In this document: piece by piece, positions 17,721-26,503 of the stretch
Layout of the letters: each line of letters opens with the position of its first letter
Numbering within the stretch: position 1 is the stretch's first letter
Notes under the pieces: generated by a model
Told to the model about the DNA's origin: nothing
Database searches by the model: none
Seen by the model: the letters and a program-made list of their open reading frames with translations, nothing else
NCBI GenBank assembly: GCA_947492175.1
Contig: CANLMQ010000025.1
Coordinates: 24,212-88,211, forward strand
Source of the DNA: an uncultured Draconibacterium sp.
GTDB taxonomy: Bacteria > Bacteroidota > Bacteroidia > Bacteroidales > Prolixibacteraceae
DNA: 64,000 bases
Direction: 5' to 3'
Program-made: the position numbers and the translations under genes

Positions 17721-18633
17721 TTGGGAAACGACGTTTTACAAGGGTTACAAATTTCAGACTGGTATCGTTTTTCTTCCACTTATAATTTTGCTGAAGATAA
17801 TTTACAGCTTCCTGAATCGAATTCATCTTGTCCAACTCTGTTACTGCCTTCAAAAACAGATCACTATTTCCATCGAATAATTCACGGATATACTGGTAAC
17901 GATCGTTAATCCCAATGGCCGACTGAATACTACTAACCGGACTATTAGAAATTTTGTACTCCAGTTTGTTGCTGTCATCGGCTGCCAACAACTCGTTTAC
18001 CGATTTTTCTTTTGAAAAACTATCCCCTAAACGAGAATTTGCTTTATCAACCTGTTCTTCTTCATCCAGTTCTACTTTCAATTCGGATTTCGGTTGTTCA
18101 ACTTCCAACGGTTTTTCAGGTTCCACTTCTATTGGCTGCGGAATCTCTATCTCATCTGGTTGTGGATTTTCAATTATTGAAGGTTCCGGAGCTTCAATCT
18201 CCTCTTCTTCGTCTTCAAACTGAGACTGACCACTCCCCTTCACCTCTTCTTCAAACTGAGATAAATCCTCTAATCTTTCCTTTTCTTCAACTGATATTGT
18301 ATTCTTTACGCCTTTTTCGGAATCAAACTCCTTTTTTTTTTCTTCACCCGACTCCTCTGTTACTTGTGGCGACGAGTGAACATGTCCCTTCTCGTCAACA
18401 CTTAACACTTCCACTTCATCAGTGTTTTGCACTGTATGCCGTGGCCGAGTTCTTTTTAGCTGCTTATTCTCCTTTTCACTCAAAATTTGAATAACTTGTT
18501 TTGCGCCTTTAAAACGACTCTGGATAAAATCAATTTCAAACTCATCAAAACCTTCAGCTCCCTTGTCGGCAAACACTTCTTCTATTTCGGCTATATCCTT
18601 ATAAAGAAATTTTAGTAGTTTTTTATTTTCCAT
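17713..18633 (-). CDS. Uncharacterised protein with long acidic linker and conserved C-terminal helical segment
   Basis: I do not recognise a named family in the 306 residues. The N-terminal part (about 1-70) is helical and charged. Residues about 70-215 are a low-complexity acidic linker full of Glu, Pro and Val (EEEEIEAPEPSIIENPQPDE) and probably disordered. The C-terminal part (about 240-306) reads as a compact helical unit (GINDRYQYIRELFDGNSDLF, LDKMNSIQEAVNYLQQNYKW), a segment I recall as conserved in Bacteroidota proteins of unknown role. There is no signal peptide. It is translationally coupled to rsmI and divergent from tdk. The layout suggests an adaptor tethering two small folded ends. 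Confidence 0.7.
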   Translation of the reverse strand: MENKKLLKFLYKDIAEIEEVFADKGAEGFDEFEIDFIQSRFKGAKQVIQILSEKENKQLKRTRPRHTVQNTDEVEVLSVDEKGHVHSSPQVTEESGEEKKKEFDSEKGVKNTISVEEKERLEDLSQFEEEVKGSGQSQFEDEEEEIEAPEPSIIENPQPDEIEIPQPIEVEPEKPLEVEQPKSELKVELDEEEQVDKANSRLGDSFSKEKSVNELLAADDSNKLEYKISNSPVSSIQSAIGINDRYQYIRELFDGNSDLFLKAVTELDKMNSIQEAVNYLQQNYKWKKNDTSLKFVTLVKRRFPNG

Positions 18634-18634
18634 T

Positions 18635-18666
18635 TTGCGTAGAAAGATGTTTAAATTTTACTTTTG
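18635..18666 (+). promoter_or_regulatory. Promoter of tdk-murF/alr
   Basis: TTG at 18635-18637 (in TTTTG) and TACTTTTG at 18659-18666 match the -33 and -7 elements with a 21-nt spacer. The tdk ATG follows 34 nt later. The -7 element is part of a palindrome acttttgtaaaagt. Confidence 0.7.
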
Positions 18667-18700
18667 TAAAAGTAGTAATTTATATATAGAGTAACGTTTA

Positions 18701-19279
18701 ATGTTTATTGAAAGAGATGTAAACGGACCTAAAAAAGTCGGTACAATTGAAGTTGTTGCCGGATCGATGTTTTCGGGAAAGACAGAAGAGCTGATCCGAC
18801 GCTTAAAAAGGGCAAAGATTGCCAGACAGAAAGTTGAAATATACAAGCCTGTTGTTGACATACGTTACTCAGAAGACGAGGTGGTTTCGCACGATCAAAG
18901 TTCAATTCTTTCAACTCCTGTAGAAAACTCGGCAAACATTCTTTTGCTTTCGGGCGATGTTGATGTTATTGGAATTGATGAAGCACAATTTTTCGACAAT
19001 GGATTGGTTGATGTGGTTGTGAAACTGGCTAACATGGGTATCAGAGTTATTATTGCAGGACTGGACATGGACTTTAAAGGAGTTCCGTTTGGACCTATTC
19101 CCGGACTTATGGCAGTTGCCGATTATGTAACAAAAGTTCATGCCATTTGTGTGCGCTGCGGAAGTATTGCTCAGTTTTCGCATCGTCTTTCGGAAAAGGA
19201 ACAGGTAGTTTTACTGGGCGAGAAAGATATTTACGAGCCGCTTTGCCGCAGCTGTTACAACAAAGTTAACAAACAATAA
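18701..19279 (+). CDS. tdk: Thymidine kinase (type II)
   Basis: The 192-residue enzyme phosphorylates thymidine with ATP to dTMP (nucleoside salvage, cytoplasm). The P-loop GSMFSGKTEELIRRLKRA is at about residues 21-38, the Walker-B-like IDEAQFF near 87-93, and GLDMDFKGVPFGP forms the lasso/substrate loop. The zinc site is intact with CVRCG and CRSCY near the C-terminus. Length and motifs are those of the tetrameric bacterial type II enzyme. The stop codon overlaps the start of the next gene (TAATG), so the two are translationally coupled. A clear -33/-7 promoter precedes it. Confidence 0.96.
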   Translation: MFIERDVNGPKKVGTIEVVAGSMFSGKTEELIRRLKRAKIARQKVEIYKPVVDIRYSEDEVVSHDQSSILSTPVENSANILLLSGDVDVIGIDEAQFFDNGLVDVVVKLANMGIRVIIAGLDMDFKGVPFGPIPGLMAVADYVTKVHAICVRCGSIAQFSHRLSEKEQVVLLGEKDIYEPLCRSCYNKVNKQ

Positions 19280-21750
19280 TGCAAACCTTATCTCTTTCAG
19301 AATTTGCCGAGGCAGTTAAGGGAAAACTCTTTGTTTCGCCAAACGTTCTTCAATCAACCGTTTCGGAAGTAGTTACCGACAGCCGAACTTTTTTTAAAGG
19401 AAACAACCCTGTTTTTATAGCTTTAACAGGCCCTGCCAACAACGGGCACAAATATATTCCTCAACTTCAGGAGAAAGGGATGCAGGTTTTTGTGGTTTCC
19501 GACAAATCGGTGATCGACAAAAACGCAACATTTATTTTAGTTGACGATACAAAAAAAGCCCTCCAAAACCTGGCCGCGTTTAACCGGCGCAGGTACAAAT
19601 ACCCTGTAATTGGCATTACCGGAAGCAACGGAAAAACAATAATAAAAGAATGGCTTTACGATCTTTTGTCGTCGGAATTCAAAATTGTACGAAGTCCTAA
19701 AAGTTATAACTCGCAGGTTGGAGTCCCGCTATCGGCTCTATTGATGAACCCGGATTTTGATCTGGGAATTTTTGAAGCAGGAATTTCGGAGCCTGGAGAA
19801 ATGAGATACCTGGAAGAAATAATTGCTCCCAACATAGGTTTGCTTACAAATATTGGCGACGCTCACCAGGAAAATTTTGAATCGACAGAACAAAAACTGA
19901 ATGAAAAACTCCTTCTGTTTAAAAACTGTAAAAGCCTTGTTTTCAGATGCGACAACAATCTTTTAAACCAACAGGTCAACGAATTCTGTAAAAATCATTC
20001 AATTGAAAAATTCAGCTGGGGACTAACAAACAACAAAGCTACAATTCGTTTTTCAACAAAACCAAACAACGAAAGCACAAACATAACTGCAGTCTTAAAC
20101 GACAAAATATTCAATTTTACAATTCCTTTTACCGACAATTCAGCCATTGAAAATGCCTGCCACTGTTTCGCATGCCTGGTAGCTTTAAATAAAAATCCCG
20201 AACATTTTATTTCGAAATTTACCCAACTTCAACCAGTTGCAATGCGTCTTGAAATAAAACAAGGCATCAACAATTGTCTGCTTATTAACGATTATTACAA
20301 TTCGGATTTAAATTCGTTTACCATTGCACTTTCGGTACTGCAACAACAGGCCGCAAAAGAACATTTACAAAAACAGGTAATTTTATCCGACATCAAACAA
20401 ACCGGGCTATCCAAAGAAATCTTATACAAAAAGGTTAACAAGCTGTTGCATGAGTGGGGAATTGACAAGGTAATTGGCATTGGTCCTGATATTTCGGCGT
20501 TTAAAAGTGCTTTTTCGATTGATGCCGAATTTTACCACAGTCGTTCTGAATTTGAACGGCAGTTTTTACGAAACAAATTCAGTTCATCGGTGATATTGAT
20601 AAAGGGAGCCCGACAATTTGAATTTGAAAAAGTATCGGGATTATTACAACAAAAGGCCCATCAAACAGTACTGGAGATTAACCTGAATGCATTAATCCAC
20701 AACCTTACTGTTTTCAGGAATTTGCTAAACCCGGAAACAAAAATAATGGTGATGGTAAAAGCCTTTTCGTACGGTAGTGGCGATGTTGAAATTGCACGTT
20801 TACTTCAATATCAAAATGTTGATTATTTAGCTGTTGCCGTTGCCGATGAAGGAGTACAACTTCGCAATGCAGGAATTACGTTACCAATTATTGTAATGAA
20901 TCCGGAGCAAAACAGCTACCAGAATATTATTGACTATCACCTGCAACCAAATATTTACAGTTACGAACTGCTTAAGAGTTTTACAAAAGCCGTTTCTGTA
21001 AATGGCTTGCAGAATTTTCCGGTTCATTTAAAACTAGATACCGGGATGAACCGTTTGGGCCTGAAAACCACCGGTGAAATTTCTGAGATTATCGGTGCAT
21101 TAAAAGTCTCAAACCGTTTAAAAATACAGTCGGTGTTCTCGCACCTGGCCGGAAGCGACGATCCTGAACTTGATGAATTCACCCAAAGTCAATTCGAACG
21201 TTTTGAGACATGTTTTGATTTGATTTCTACATCGTTTCCTTACAAAATTGACCGCCACATTTTAAACTCTTCGGGTATTGAACGTTTCCCCGAAAAACAA
21301 TACGACATGGTACGCCTTGGTATTGGCTTGTATGGACTTTCACAAACCGGATTATCTTTGGAAAACATTGGCACCTTAAAAAGCACCATATCGCAGGTAA
21401 AAACAGTAGATCCTAACGAAACGGTAGGTTACAATCGAAAAGGTAAGGTAAGCAGCGAAAGTAAAATTGCCATTATTCCTATCGGTTATGCCGATGGCCT
21501 AGACCGTAAGTTAAGCAACAGAAATGGGCAGGCCTTTGTAAACGGGAAACGGGTTTCGATAATTGGAAACATTTGTATGGATATGCTGATGCTTGATGTT
21601 ACCGGGCTGGACGTAAAATCCGGAGACAGGGTTGAATTTTTTGGTCCCAACATATCAATTACCGAACTGGCAGAGAAAGTGGGCACTATTCCGTACGAAA
21701 TTTTAACCGGTATTTCGCAGCGCGTAAAACGGATTTATGTGCAGGAATAA
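19279..21750 (+). CDS. Bifunctional MurF / alanine racemase fusion
   Basis: This 823-residue fusion joins two steps of peptidoglycan precursor synthesis. Residues 1-455 are MurF-like, a ligase adding D-Ala-D-Ala to UDP-MurNAc-tripeptide, with substrate-binding VTDSRTFFKGNNPVFIAL (about 32-49), ATP loop GITGSNGKT (112-120) and GIFEAGISEPGEM. Residues about 462-823 are a PLP alanine racemase: INLNALIHNL, the PLP lysine K494 in MVKAFSYGSG, LDTGMNRLG, the second catalytic tyrosine Y718 in VGYNRKG, and IGYADGLDR. The fusion couples production of D-Ala to use of D-Ala-D-Ala and is a known architecture in Bacteroidota. The MurF half is shorter than stand-alone MurF in its C-terminal domain, and NGKT is followed by Ile rather than the usual Thr or Ser; the ligase may be altered. 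Confidence 0.93.
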   Translation: MQTLSLSEFAEAVKGKLFVSPNVLQSTVSEVVTDSRTFFKGNNPVFIALTGPANNGHKYIPQLQEKGMQVFVVSDKSVIDKNATFILVDDTKKALQNLAAFNRRRYKYPVIGITGSNGKTIIKEWLYDLLSSEFKIVRSPKSYNSQVGVPLSALLMNPDFDLGIFEAGISEPGEMRYLEEIIAPNIGLLTNIGDAHQENFESTEQKLNEKLLLFKNCKSLVFRCDNNLLNQQVNEFCKNHSIEKFSWGLTNNKATIRFSTKPNNESTNITAVLNDKIFNFTIPFTDNSAIENACHCFACLVALNKNPEHFISKFTQLQPVAMRLEIKQGINNCLLINDYYNSDLNSFTIALSVLQQQAAKEHLQKQVILSDIKQTGLSKEILYKKVNKLLHEWGIDKVIGIGPDISAFKSAFSIDAEFYHSRSEFERQFLRNKFSSSVILIKGARQFEFEKVSGLLQQKAHQTVLEINLNALIHNLTVFRNLLNPETKIMVMVKAFSYGSGDVEIARLLQYQNVDYLAVAVADEGVQLRNAGITLPIIVMNPEQNSYQNIIDYHLQPNIYSYELLKSFTKAVSVNGLQNFPVHLKLDTGMNRLGLKTTGEISEIIGALKVSNRLKIQSVFSHLAGSDDPELDEFTQSQFERFETCFDLISTSFPYKIDRHILNSSGIERFPEKQYDMVRLGIGLYGLSQTGLSLENIGTLKSTISQVKTVDPNETVGYNRKGKVSSESKIAIIPIGYADGLDRKLSNRNGQAFVNGKRVSIIGNICMDMLMLDVTGLDVKSGDRVEFFGPNISITELAEKVGTIPYEILTGISQRVKRIYVQE

Positions 21751-21753
21751 AAA

Positions 21754-21780
21754 ATGCCACCCTGAAAAACAAAGTGGCAT
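21754..21780 (-). terminator. Terminator shared by murF-alr and the Crp/Fnr gene
   Basis: Stem atgccac (21754-21760) with gtggcat (21774-21780), 13-nt loop, between convergent genes. The T-run lies on the minus-strand side, so it mainly ends the Crp/Fnr transcript; on the plus strand there is no T-run. Confidence 0.7.
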
Positions 21781-21802
21781 CCCCAAATATTATATAGGTT
21801 TA

Positions 21803-22504
21803 TTATCCTAATTTACTGATTCGTTCCAAACGATTTACATCCAGAATTCTGATTTTTCGACCATCGATAGCAATTACTTTTTCGCTGGCAAAAGTAGATA
21901 AAGTACGTATCGCATTCGATGTAGTCATATTCGAAAGGTTGGCAATATCTTCGCGCGAAAGAAAAGCCCGCAGTGTTGTTCCGTCGTGCTCAAAACCATA
22001 TTTATCCTTCAAAAGGATTAATGATTCGGCCAAACGTCCGCGAATGTGCTTTTGCGTAAGTGTAACTGTTCGCGCATTTGAAAAGCCAAGCTCTTTACAT
22101 AATTTACGAATTATCTTATGCGAAAAATCGCTATTTTTTAATGCCCTGTTTATTATAAACTCAGGACTTACTGTACAAATTAGCGACTCTTCCAGCGTTA
22201 CCGCAGAACCATTGTGTGTTTCTTCTCCCAATAATGCACGGTAACCAATCAGGCCAAGCGGTTTGGTCATGCGAATAATTTGTTCGCGACCTCCAACTCC
22301 CTCTTTAAAAATTTTCACTTTACCATCAACCAGCAATAAGAATCCATTTGGTTTATCTCCTTCTTTAAAAATAAACTCGTTCTTTTTGTAATGCGAAAGC
22401 GATATATGATGCTGAAGCTCCTCTTTTTCGTCTTCATTTAAAAGATAAAATATTGATTTTGGATTTTCAACGATATCCCTTAGTCCCAGTTCTGAATTTA
22501 ACAT
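21803..22504 (-). CDS. Crp/Fnr family transcriptional regulator
   Basis: The 233-residue protein has an N-terminal cyclic-nucleotide-binding beta-roll (about 25-135, with FIFKEGDKPNGFLLLVDGKVKIF and a following hydrophobic strand set) and a C-terminal winged helix (about 160-225, FLSREDIANLSNMTTSNAIRT as recognition region). The phosphate-binding motif of true cAMP receptors (GE with R-S/T) is not obvious: the corresponding region reads IGYRALLGEETHNGSAVTLE, which lacks the arginine. No Fnr-type N-terminal cysteine cluster is present. It is therefore a redox- or metabolite-responsive or ligand-independent member of the family; the effector is unknown. A TAGCTTTG -7 element lies 27 nt upstream of the start. 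Confidence 0.9.
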   Translation of the reverse strand: MLNSELGLRDIVENPKSIFYLLNEDEKEELQHHISLSHYKKNEFIFKEGDKPNGFLLLVDGKVKIFKEGVGGREQIIRMTKPLGLIGYRALLGEETHNGSAVTLEESLICTVSPEFIINRALKNSDFSHKIIRKLCKELGFSNARTVTLTQKHIRGRLAESLILLKDKYGFEHDGTTLRAFLSREDIANLSNMTTSNAIRTLSTFASEKVIAIDGRKIRILDVNRLERISKLG

Positions 22505-22530
22505 ATTTTGGCCTGTATGTTTTACAACAT

Positions 22531-22538
22531 CAAAGCTA
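22531..22538 (-). promoter_or_regulatory. -7 promoter element of the Crp/Fnr gene
   Basis: On the minus strand TAGCTTTG matches TAnnTTTG, 26 nt before the ATG at 22504. I see no clear -33 TTTG. Confidence 0.45.
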
Positions 22539-22643
22539 AAAAAAAATGTGAAATTTGTTCCTTTTTAAGCGTTTTTTTGCTCCTGCAACCCAATTATACC
22601 GAAAAATAAAATAATTGTACAACTTACAATTTCAGTAATTTAA

Positions 22644-24287
22644 TCAGTAACGCGCCACCAAAGGCATCTTACGGCCAAAGCCAAACGCTTTTGAACTTAC
22701 TCTTAAAATAGGTGCTGCCTGAAAACGTTTGTACTCATTCATATTCACCATGCGAATAACCCGACGAACTGTATCCTCATCAAAACCAAGGGCCGCAATT
22801 TCTTTTGGCGATTTATTTAACTCAATATAGTTGAACAGCATCTCATCCAAATCTTTATAATCGGGTAACGAATCCGTATCTTTCTGGTCGGGACGAAGTT
22901 CTGCAGAAGGAGGTTTTACAATGGTATTTTCAGGAATTATCTCACCGTCCTTATTCATAAAACGCGAGAGTTTAAATACATCCATTTTATACACATCGCC
23001 CAATACGGCCATTCCTCCGTTCATATCGCCATAAAGCGTTCCGTACCCAACAGCGCACTCACTTTTATTGGTTGTGTTTAACAAAATGTGTCCAAATTTA
23101 TTCGAAATAGCCATTACATAAATTCCGCGGGCCCGTGCCTGAATATTTTCTTCGGTAACATCGGGAGTAGTTCCTTCGAAAAGCGGTGTCAGTGCTTTTT
23201 CAAACTGGTCAACGGCGTTCTGGATATTCACAATATCATACTGAATTCCCAAATTTTCGGCTAACACACGGGCATCTTCAATACTGTGGTCGCTGGAGTA
23301 TTTCGACGGCATTAACAACACCCGAACATTTTCGGGGCCCAAAGCACGCACTGCCAAAACAACAGTTACTGCCGAATCAATTCCTCCAGAAAGACCAAGA
23401 GTAGCCTGTTTAAAGCCCATTTTATTGAAATAATCGCGAATTCCCAAAACCAGTGCATCGTGAATTTTTTCAATATAACCGGCCTTCTCCTGAAGCTCTT
23501 TTGCTCCAATATTTTTTGTATCAACTACTAAAGTATCCTCTTTAAAATACTTCAGTTCTTTTACAATTTCTCCGTTTTTATCGATAAATACCGAACCGCC
23601 ATCAAAAATTAACTCGGTTTGCGCTCCCACCTGGTTACCATACAAAACAGGTACGCTGTATTTTTTAGCTTTCGAGATCAGCACATTTTTACGCCAGCCT
23701 TCCTGATTGTAGGAAAACGGCGATGCTGACAAATTCACCACAAAATCAGGATTCAGTTTTGCCAGTTCTTCCATGGGTGAAACTTCATACAGCTTATCTT
23801 TCCCAAATTCGCTGGCAGTAGGTTGTTCATCCCATAAATCTTCGCAAATGGTAACGGCAATTTTTTCGCCTTTGTATTCCACCAGTTCAAAAGCCCGGTT
23901 GGGTTCAAAATGACGGTATTCATCAAAAATATCGTAAGTGGGTAAAAGAGTTTTGTTATGTACACTCTGTATTTTTCCATCGGCTAAAAAGAAAGCCGAG
24001 TTGAAAAGCTTTTTGCCCCGTTCGCTTTCGTTTATACGGGGCGCCCCAACCAGCGCTGCAATCCCCCTGCAACTTTGCGCTATTAAAGCCACTGCATCTT
24101 CGGCTTTTTGAATAAACTCTTTTTTCTCCAACAAATCGTGCGGATAATAACCGGTTACCGATAACTCGGAAAAAAGAACCAGATCAACTCCCTGCTCTTT
24201 CGACTTAAGAATTTCTGCGATAATCTTTTTGGAGTTTCCTTCAAAATCACCAATGGTATAATTTAACTGGGCAAATACAACTTTCAT
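22644..24287 (-). CDS. nadE: Glutamine-dependent NAD(+) synthetase
   Basis: The 547-residue enzyme makes NAD from nicotinic acid adenine dinucleotide, using ATP and ammonia released from glutamine. The N-terminal nitrilase-type amidase (1-270) has the triad E41 (FSELSVTGYYP), K112 (NKTLLPTYDIFDEY) and C148 (ICEDLWDE). The C-terminal synthetase has the ATP-pyrophosphatase loop LSGGIDSAV at 299-307, the sequence TTNKSECAVGYGTLYGDMNG, and LRPDQKDTDSLPDY. All catalytic residues are present, so it is expected to be active. It is divergent from gldB; nadE next to gldB is also known in Flavobacterium, which supports the identity of that neighbour. Confidence 0.97.
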   Translation of the reverse strand: MKVVFAQLNYTIGDFEGNSKKIIAEILKSKEQGVDLVLFSELSVTGYYPHDLLEKKEFIQKAEDAVALIAQSCRGIAALVGAPRINESERGKKLFNSAFFLADGKIQSVHNKTLLPTYDIFDEYRHFEPNRAFELVEYKGEKIAVTICEDLWDEQPTASEFGKDKLYEVSPMEELAKLNPDFVVNLSASPFSYNQEGWRKNVLISKAKKYSVPVLYGNQVGAQTELIFDGGSVFIDKNGEIVKELKYFKEDTLVVDTKNIGAKELQEKAGYIEKIHDALVLGIRDYFNKMGFKQATLGLSGGIDSAVTVVLAVRALGPENVRVLLMPSKYSSDHSIEDARVLAENLGIQYDIVNIQNAVDQFEKALTPLFEGTTPDVTEENIQARARGIYVMAISNKFGHILLNTTNKSECAVGYGTLYGDMNGGMAVLGDVYKMDVFKLSRFMNKDGEIIPENTIVKPPSAELRPDQKDTDSLPDYKDLDEMLFNYIELNKSPKEIAALGFDEDTVRRVIRMVNMNEYKRFQAAPILRVSSKAFGFGRKMPLVARY

Positions 24288-24300
24288 ATCTTCTGAATTC

Positions 24301-24388
24301 AGGTTGCGGGTTGCAGGTTACAGCTTAAAGAACAACACAAAAACGGCTGTATCAATCTTCTTCAATCTATAACCAATCTCCCTCAATC
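24301..24388. repeat. Short-word degenerate repeats between nadE and gldB
   Basis: aggttgcgggttgcaggtta (from 24301) repeats a GGTTGC word three times, and from 24351 the word CAATCT recurs four times (tcaatcttcttcaatct, accaatctccctcaatct). The second pattern reappears at 47,930-47,965. The stretch lies in the divergent intergenic region, with no gene. Confidence 0.5.
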
Positions 24389-24473
24389 TTTTTAACCTTG
24401 CAAAAGTTCAATTTTTAGTTCAGTTTTGCAATATTATTTCGCGCCGAGCGTATTGATTTAAATTAGATGTAAA

Positions 24474-25490
24474 ATGAAGCTGATTAAATTACTCTTTCTA
24501 CTTGTTGTGTTCGCCACTATTTTTTTTGCCTGTAAACACAATCCGTTAAAAGTTGACATTTCTAATATCGATACAGAAGTTGAAGTGGTTCGGTTTGATG
24601 AAGGCCTTTTTTCGATTAACGACAAAGACACACTTAAAGCTTTTGTTGAATTAAGCAATGAATATCCCGACTTTTTTAACCTCTACACCTACCGGATTTT
24701 ACAAATTGGCGGGATTAACGACGAACATTTTGCCGATTTAATGAAGGCTTTTATAACCGACACCATGATTCTGGATGTAAAGGCAAAAACCGATCGGGAA
24801 TTTTCGGATTATAAAAAACTGGAAAAACAACTCAAAAAGGCTTTTAAATATTACAGCTACTATTTCCCCAACAACGAATTACCTACTATTTATACCTATG
24901 TTTCGGGCTTTAACCAGTCGGTGGTAACAGCAGAGAATATTATCGGGATAAGCCTCGACAAATACCTGGGGCGCGATTGCGAATACTACCAGCAATTAAG
25001 CACCACTCCGCAGTATAAGGTACAGAATATGCATAAAAACAAAATTTTATCGGATGTGGCTTTTGCCTGGGGAATAACAGAATTCGAGAAACCCAACACA
25101 GCCACTAACCTGATGAGTAACATGGTGCAAAAAGGGAAATTAATGTACCTGGTAGATGCCATGCTACCCGACATGCCCGATTCGCTTAAAATTGGTTATA
25201 CAACTCAACAGCTGGAGTGGTGCCAGATGAACGAACCGCAAATGTGGACCTATATTATTGAAAAAGAAATGTTGTACTCGTCGAAACGAATGAATATAAT
25301 CAGGTACATAAACGATTCTCCTTCAACCAGCGGGTTCCCTTTAGATTCGCCGGGGAGAACAGGTGTTTGGATAGGATGGCAAATTGTTCGCCAGTATATG
25401 AAAAAACACCCCGAAATAACATTGTCCCAGTTAATGGCGAATTACGATTATCAGAAAATTTTAAACCAATCGGGGTATAATCCGGAGTGA
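24474..25490 (+). CDS. gldB: Gliding-motility-type lipoprotein GldB
   Basis: The 338-residue protein has a lipoprotein signal with VVFATIFFACKHN (Cys about residue 20) and then the GldB pattern: VEVVRFDEGLFSIN, ELSNEYPDFFNLYTYRI, ADLMKAFITDTMILDV, KKLEKQLKKAFKYYSYYFP and the C-terminal PGRTGVWIGWQIVRQYMKK. GldB is a membrane lipoprotein required for gliding in Flavobacterium and is kept in many non-gliding Bacteroidota, where its role is unclear. The nadE neighbour matches the context seen in Flavobacterium. No gldC-like gene follows; instead there is a low-complexity repeat and an unrelated gene. The start at 24474 gives a clean signal peptide. Confidence 0.85.
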   Translation: MKLIKLLFLLVVFATIFFACKHNPLKVDISNIDTEVEVVRFDEGLFSINDKDTLKAFVELSNEYPDFFNLYTYRILQIGGINDEHFADLMKAFITDTMILDVKAKTDREFSDYKKLEKQLKKAFKYYSYYFPNNELPTIYTYVSGFNQSVVTAENIIGISLDKYLGRDCEYYQQLSTTPQYKVQNMHKNKILSDVAFAWGITEFEKPNTATNLMSNMVQKGKLMYLVDAMLPDMPDSLKIGYTTQQLEWCQMNEPQMWTYIIEKEMLYSSKRMNIIRYINDSPSTSGFPLDSPGRTGVWIGWQIVRQYMKKHPEITLSQLMANYDYQKILNQSGYNPE

Positions 25491-25600
25491 GCAAAGGGTA
25501 AAGGGCATAGAGTAAAGAGCATGGGGGAAAGCGCAAAATGCGACACCTCTGCCCCCTAAATCCTAAATCCGGAACTCTAAACCCTAAACTCTAAACTGAC
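25491..25600. repeat. Low-complexity region with CCCTAAA-type words
   Basis: After gldB, aaagggtaaagggcatagag and agtaaagagcatggggg are G-rich near-repeats, and 25553-25598 contains ctaaatcctaaatccgg and ctctaaaccctaaactctaa, resembling telomere-like CCCTAAA words. No reading frame or hairpin stands out. Confidence 0.6.
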
Positions 25601-25610
25601 GATGACCATC

Positions 25611-26270
25611 CTACTTCGACTTCACCACAATACCCAGTTTTTCGAGCAACTGTGGGCGGTCGGCAAGCGCAATACGGGCAATTACCTCGTAATCGTTTAC
25701 CCAGTCAACCAGCTCTTCCAGTTTCATGTCGCGTTCCTGGGTTGCATTCTGGGCATCGCCCTTTTCCTTTTTTACTGCCTCCGAAGCGGCAGCCACACTT
25801 TCAATGGCAGCAAGCCGGGCGTTTAAAATTTCTTCGGTTTGGCCATAAACAGCCAGGGCTGCTTTCCACTCGTCATTGGACAAAAGGGCCCGGTAAAAGC
25901 CAAGGGTTTGTTTTAACCAGCCACTAATGGTTCGGGCACGCCGTCCGTTTAATTCGAGCGTTGATGTAGCTTTTACATCGTTTTTAAACGCTATCCTGCT
26001 AATACGCACCGTATTTATGTAATTGGTGTTAGCTGCCAAACGTTCGGTTTCGAAAACGGCTTGCGCTGCATCAAGTTCGCCATACTCGCGCTTTTGGGTT
26101 TCTACAAGAGTGGTCGCTTCATCGAGTAACGCAGCTCCTTCGTTCAATTTTGTTTCGGGATAACCCATTGGCGTTACGGCATTCAGGATTTTTGCATCGC
26201 TAAGGCTGTTGTTAATACGTAATCCCGATTCAAACAAGAGCTCCTCAATTGACATGCTTGAAGTATTCAT
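25611..26270 (-). CDS. Uncharacterised alpha-helical protein
   Basis: I cannot assign a family to these 219 residues. There is no signal peptide or membrane segment. The sequence is almost wholly amphipathic helix, rich in Ala, Glu and Lys, with heptad-like stretches (LNEGAALLDEATTLVETQKR, KKEKGDAQNATQERDMKLEE) and a central motif LNGRRARTISGWLKQTLGFYR that breaks the helices. This looks like a bundle of four to six helices. Similar Bacteroidota proteins, as I recall them, keep the NGRR...SGWL segment and the final IARIALxDxPQLLE. It is flanked by repeats on both sides (25,491-25,600 and 26,504-26,627) and is monocistronic. Function unknown; a structural or phage-like helical role is possible but not shown. 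Confidence 0.75.
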   Translation of the reverse strand: MNTSSMSIEELLFESGLRINNSLSDAKILNAVTPMGYPETKLNEGAALLDEATTLVETQKREYGELDAAQAVFETERLAANTNYINTVRISRIAFKNDVKATSTLELNGRRARTISGWLKQTLGFYRALLSNDEWKAALAVYGQTEEILNARLAAIESVAAASEAVKKEKGDAQNATQERDMKLEELVDWVNDYEVIARIALADRPQLLEKLGIVVKSK

Positions 26271-26503
26271 AAATAAAATTTGAAAGTTGAAAAATAATTG
26301 CTGTATCCTGCACTAAATGGCAGCTGAAGAGTTAACCTTCGGAAAAACAAAAAAGAAACTACTGTATCCTGATGTTTTTTTGCGTTTCCCCGGTCTGAGA
26401 TCGATTATCGTTATCTAATAAGCATAAATCGCAGGCAACTTCGGGAAATCCCGCACAGAACCAGCCAAAACCACACAGAAATCTGTCGTACCAGGTACAT
26501 CCC

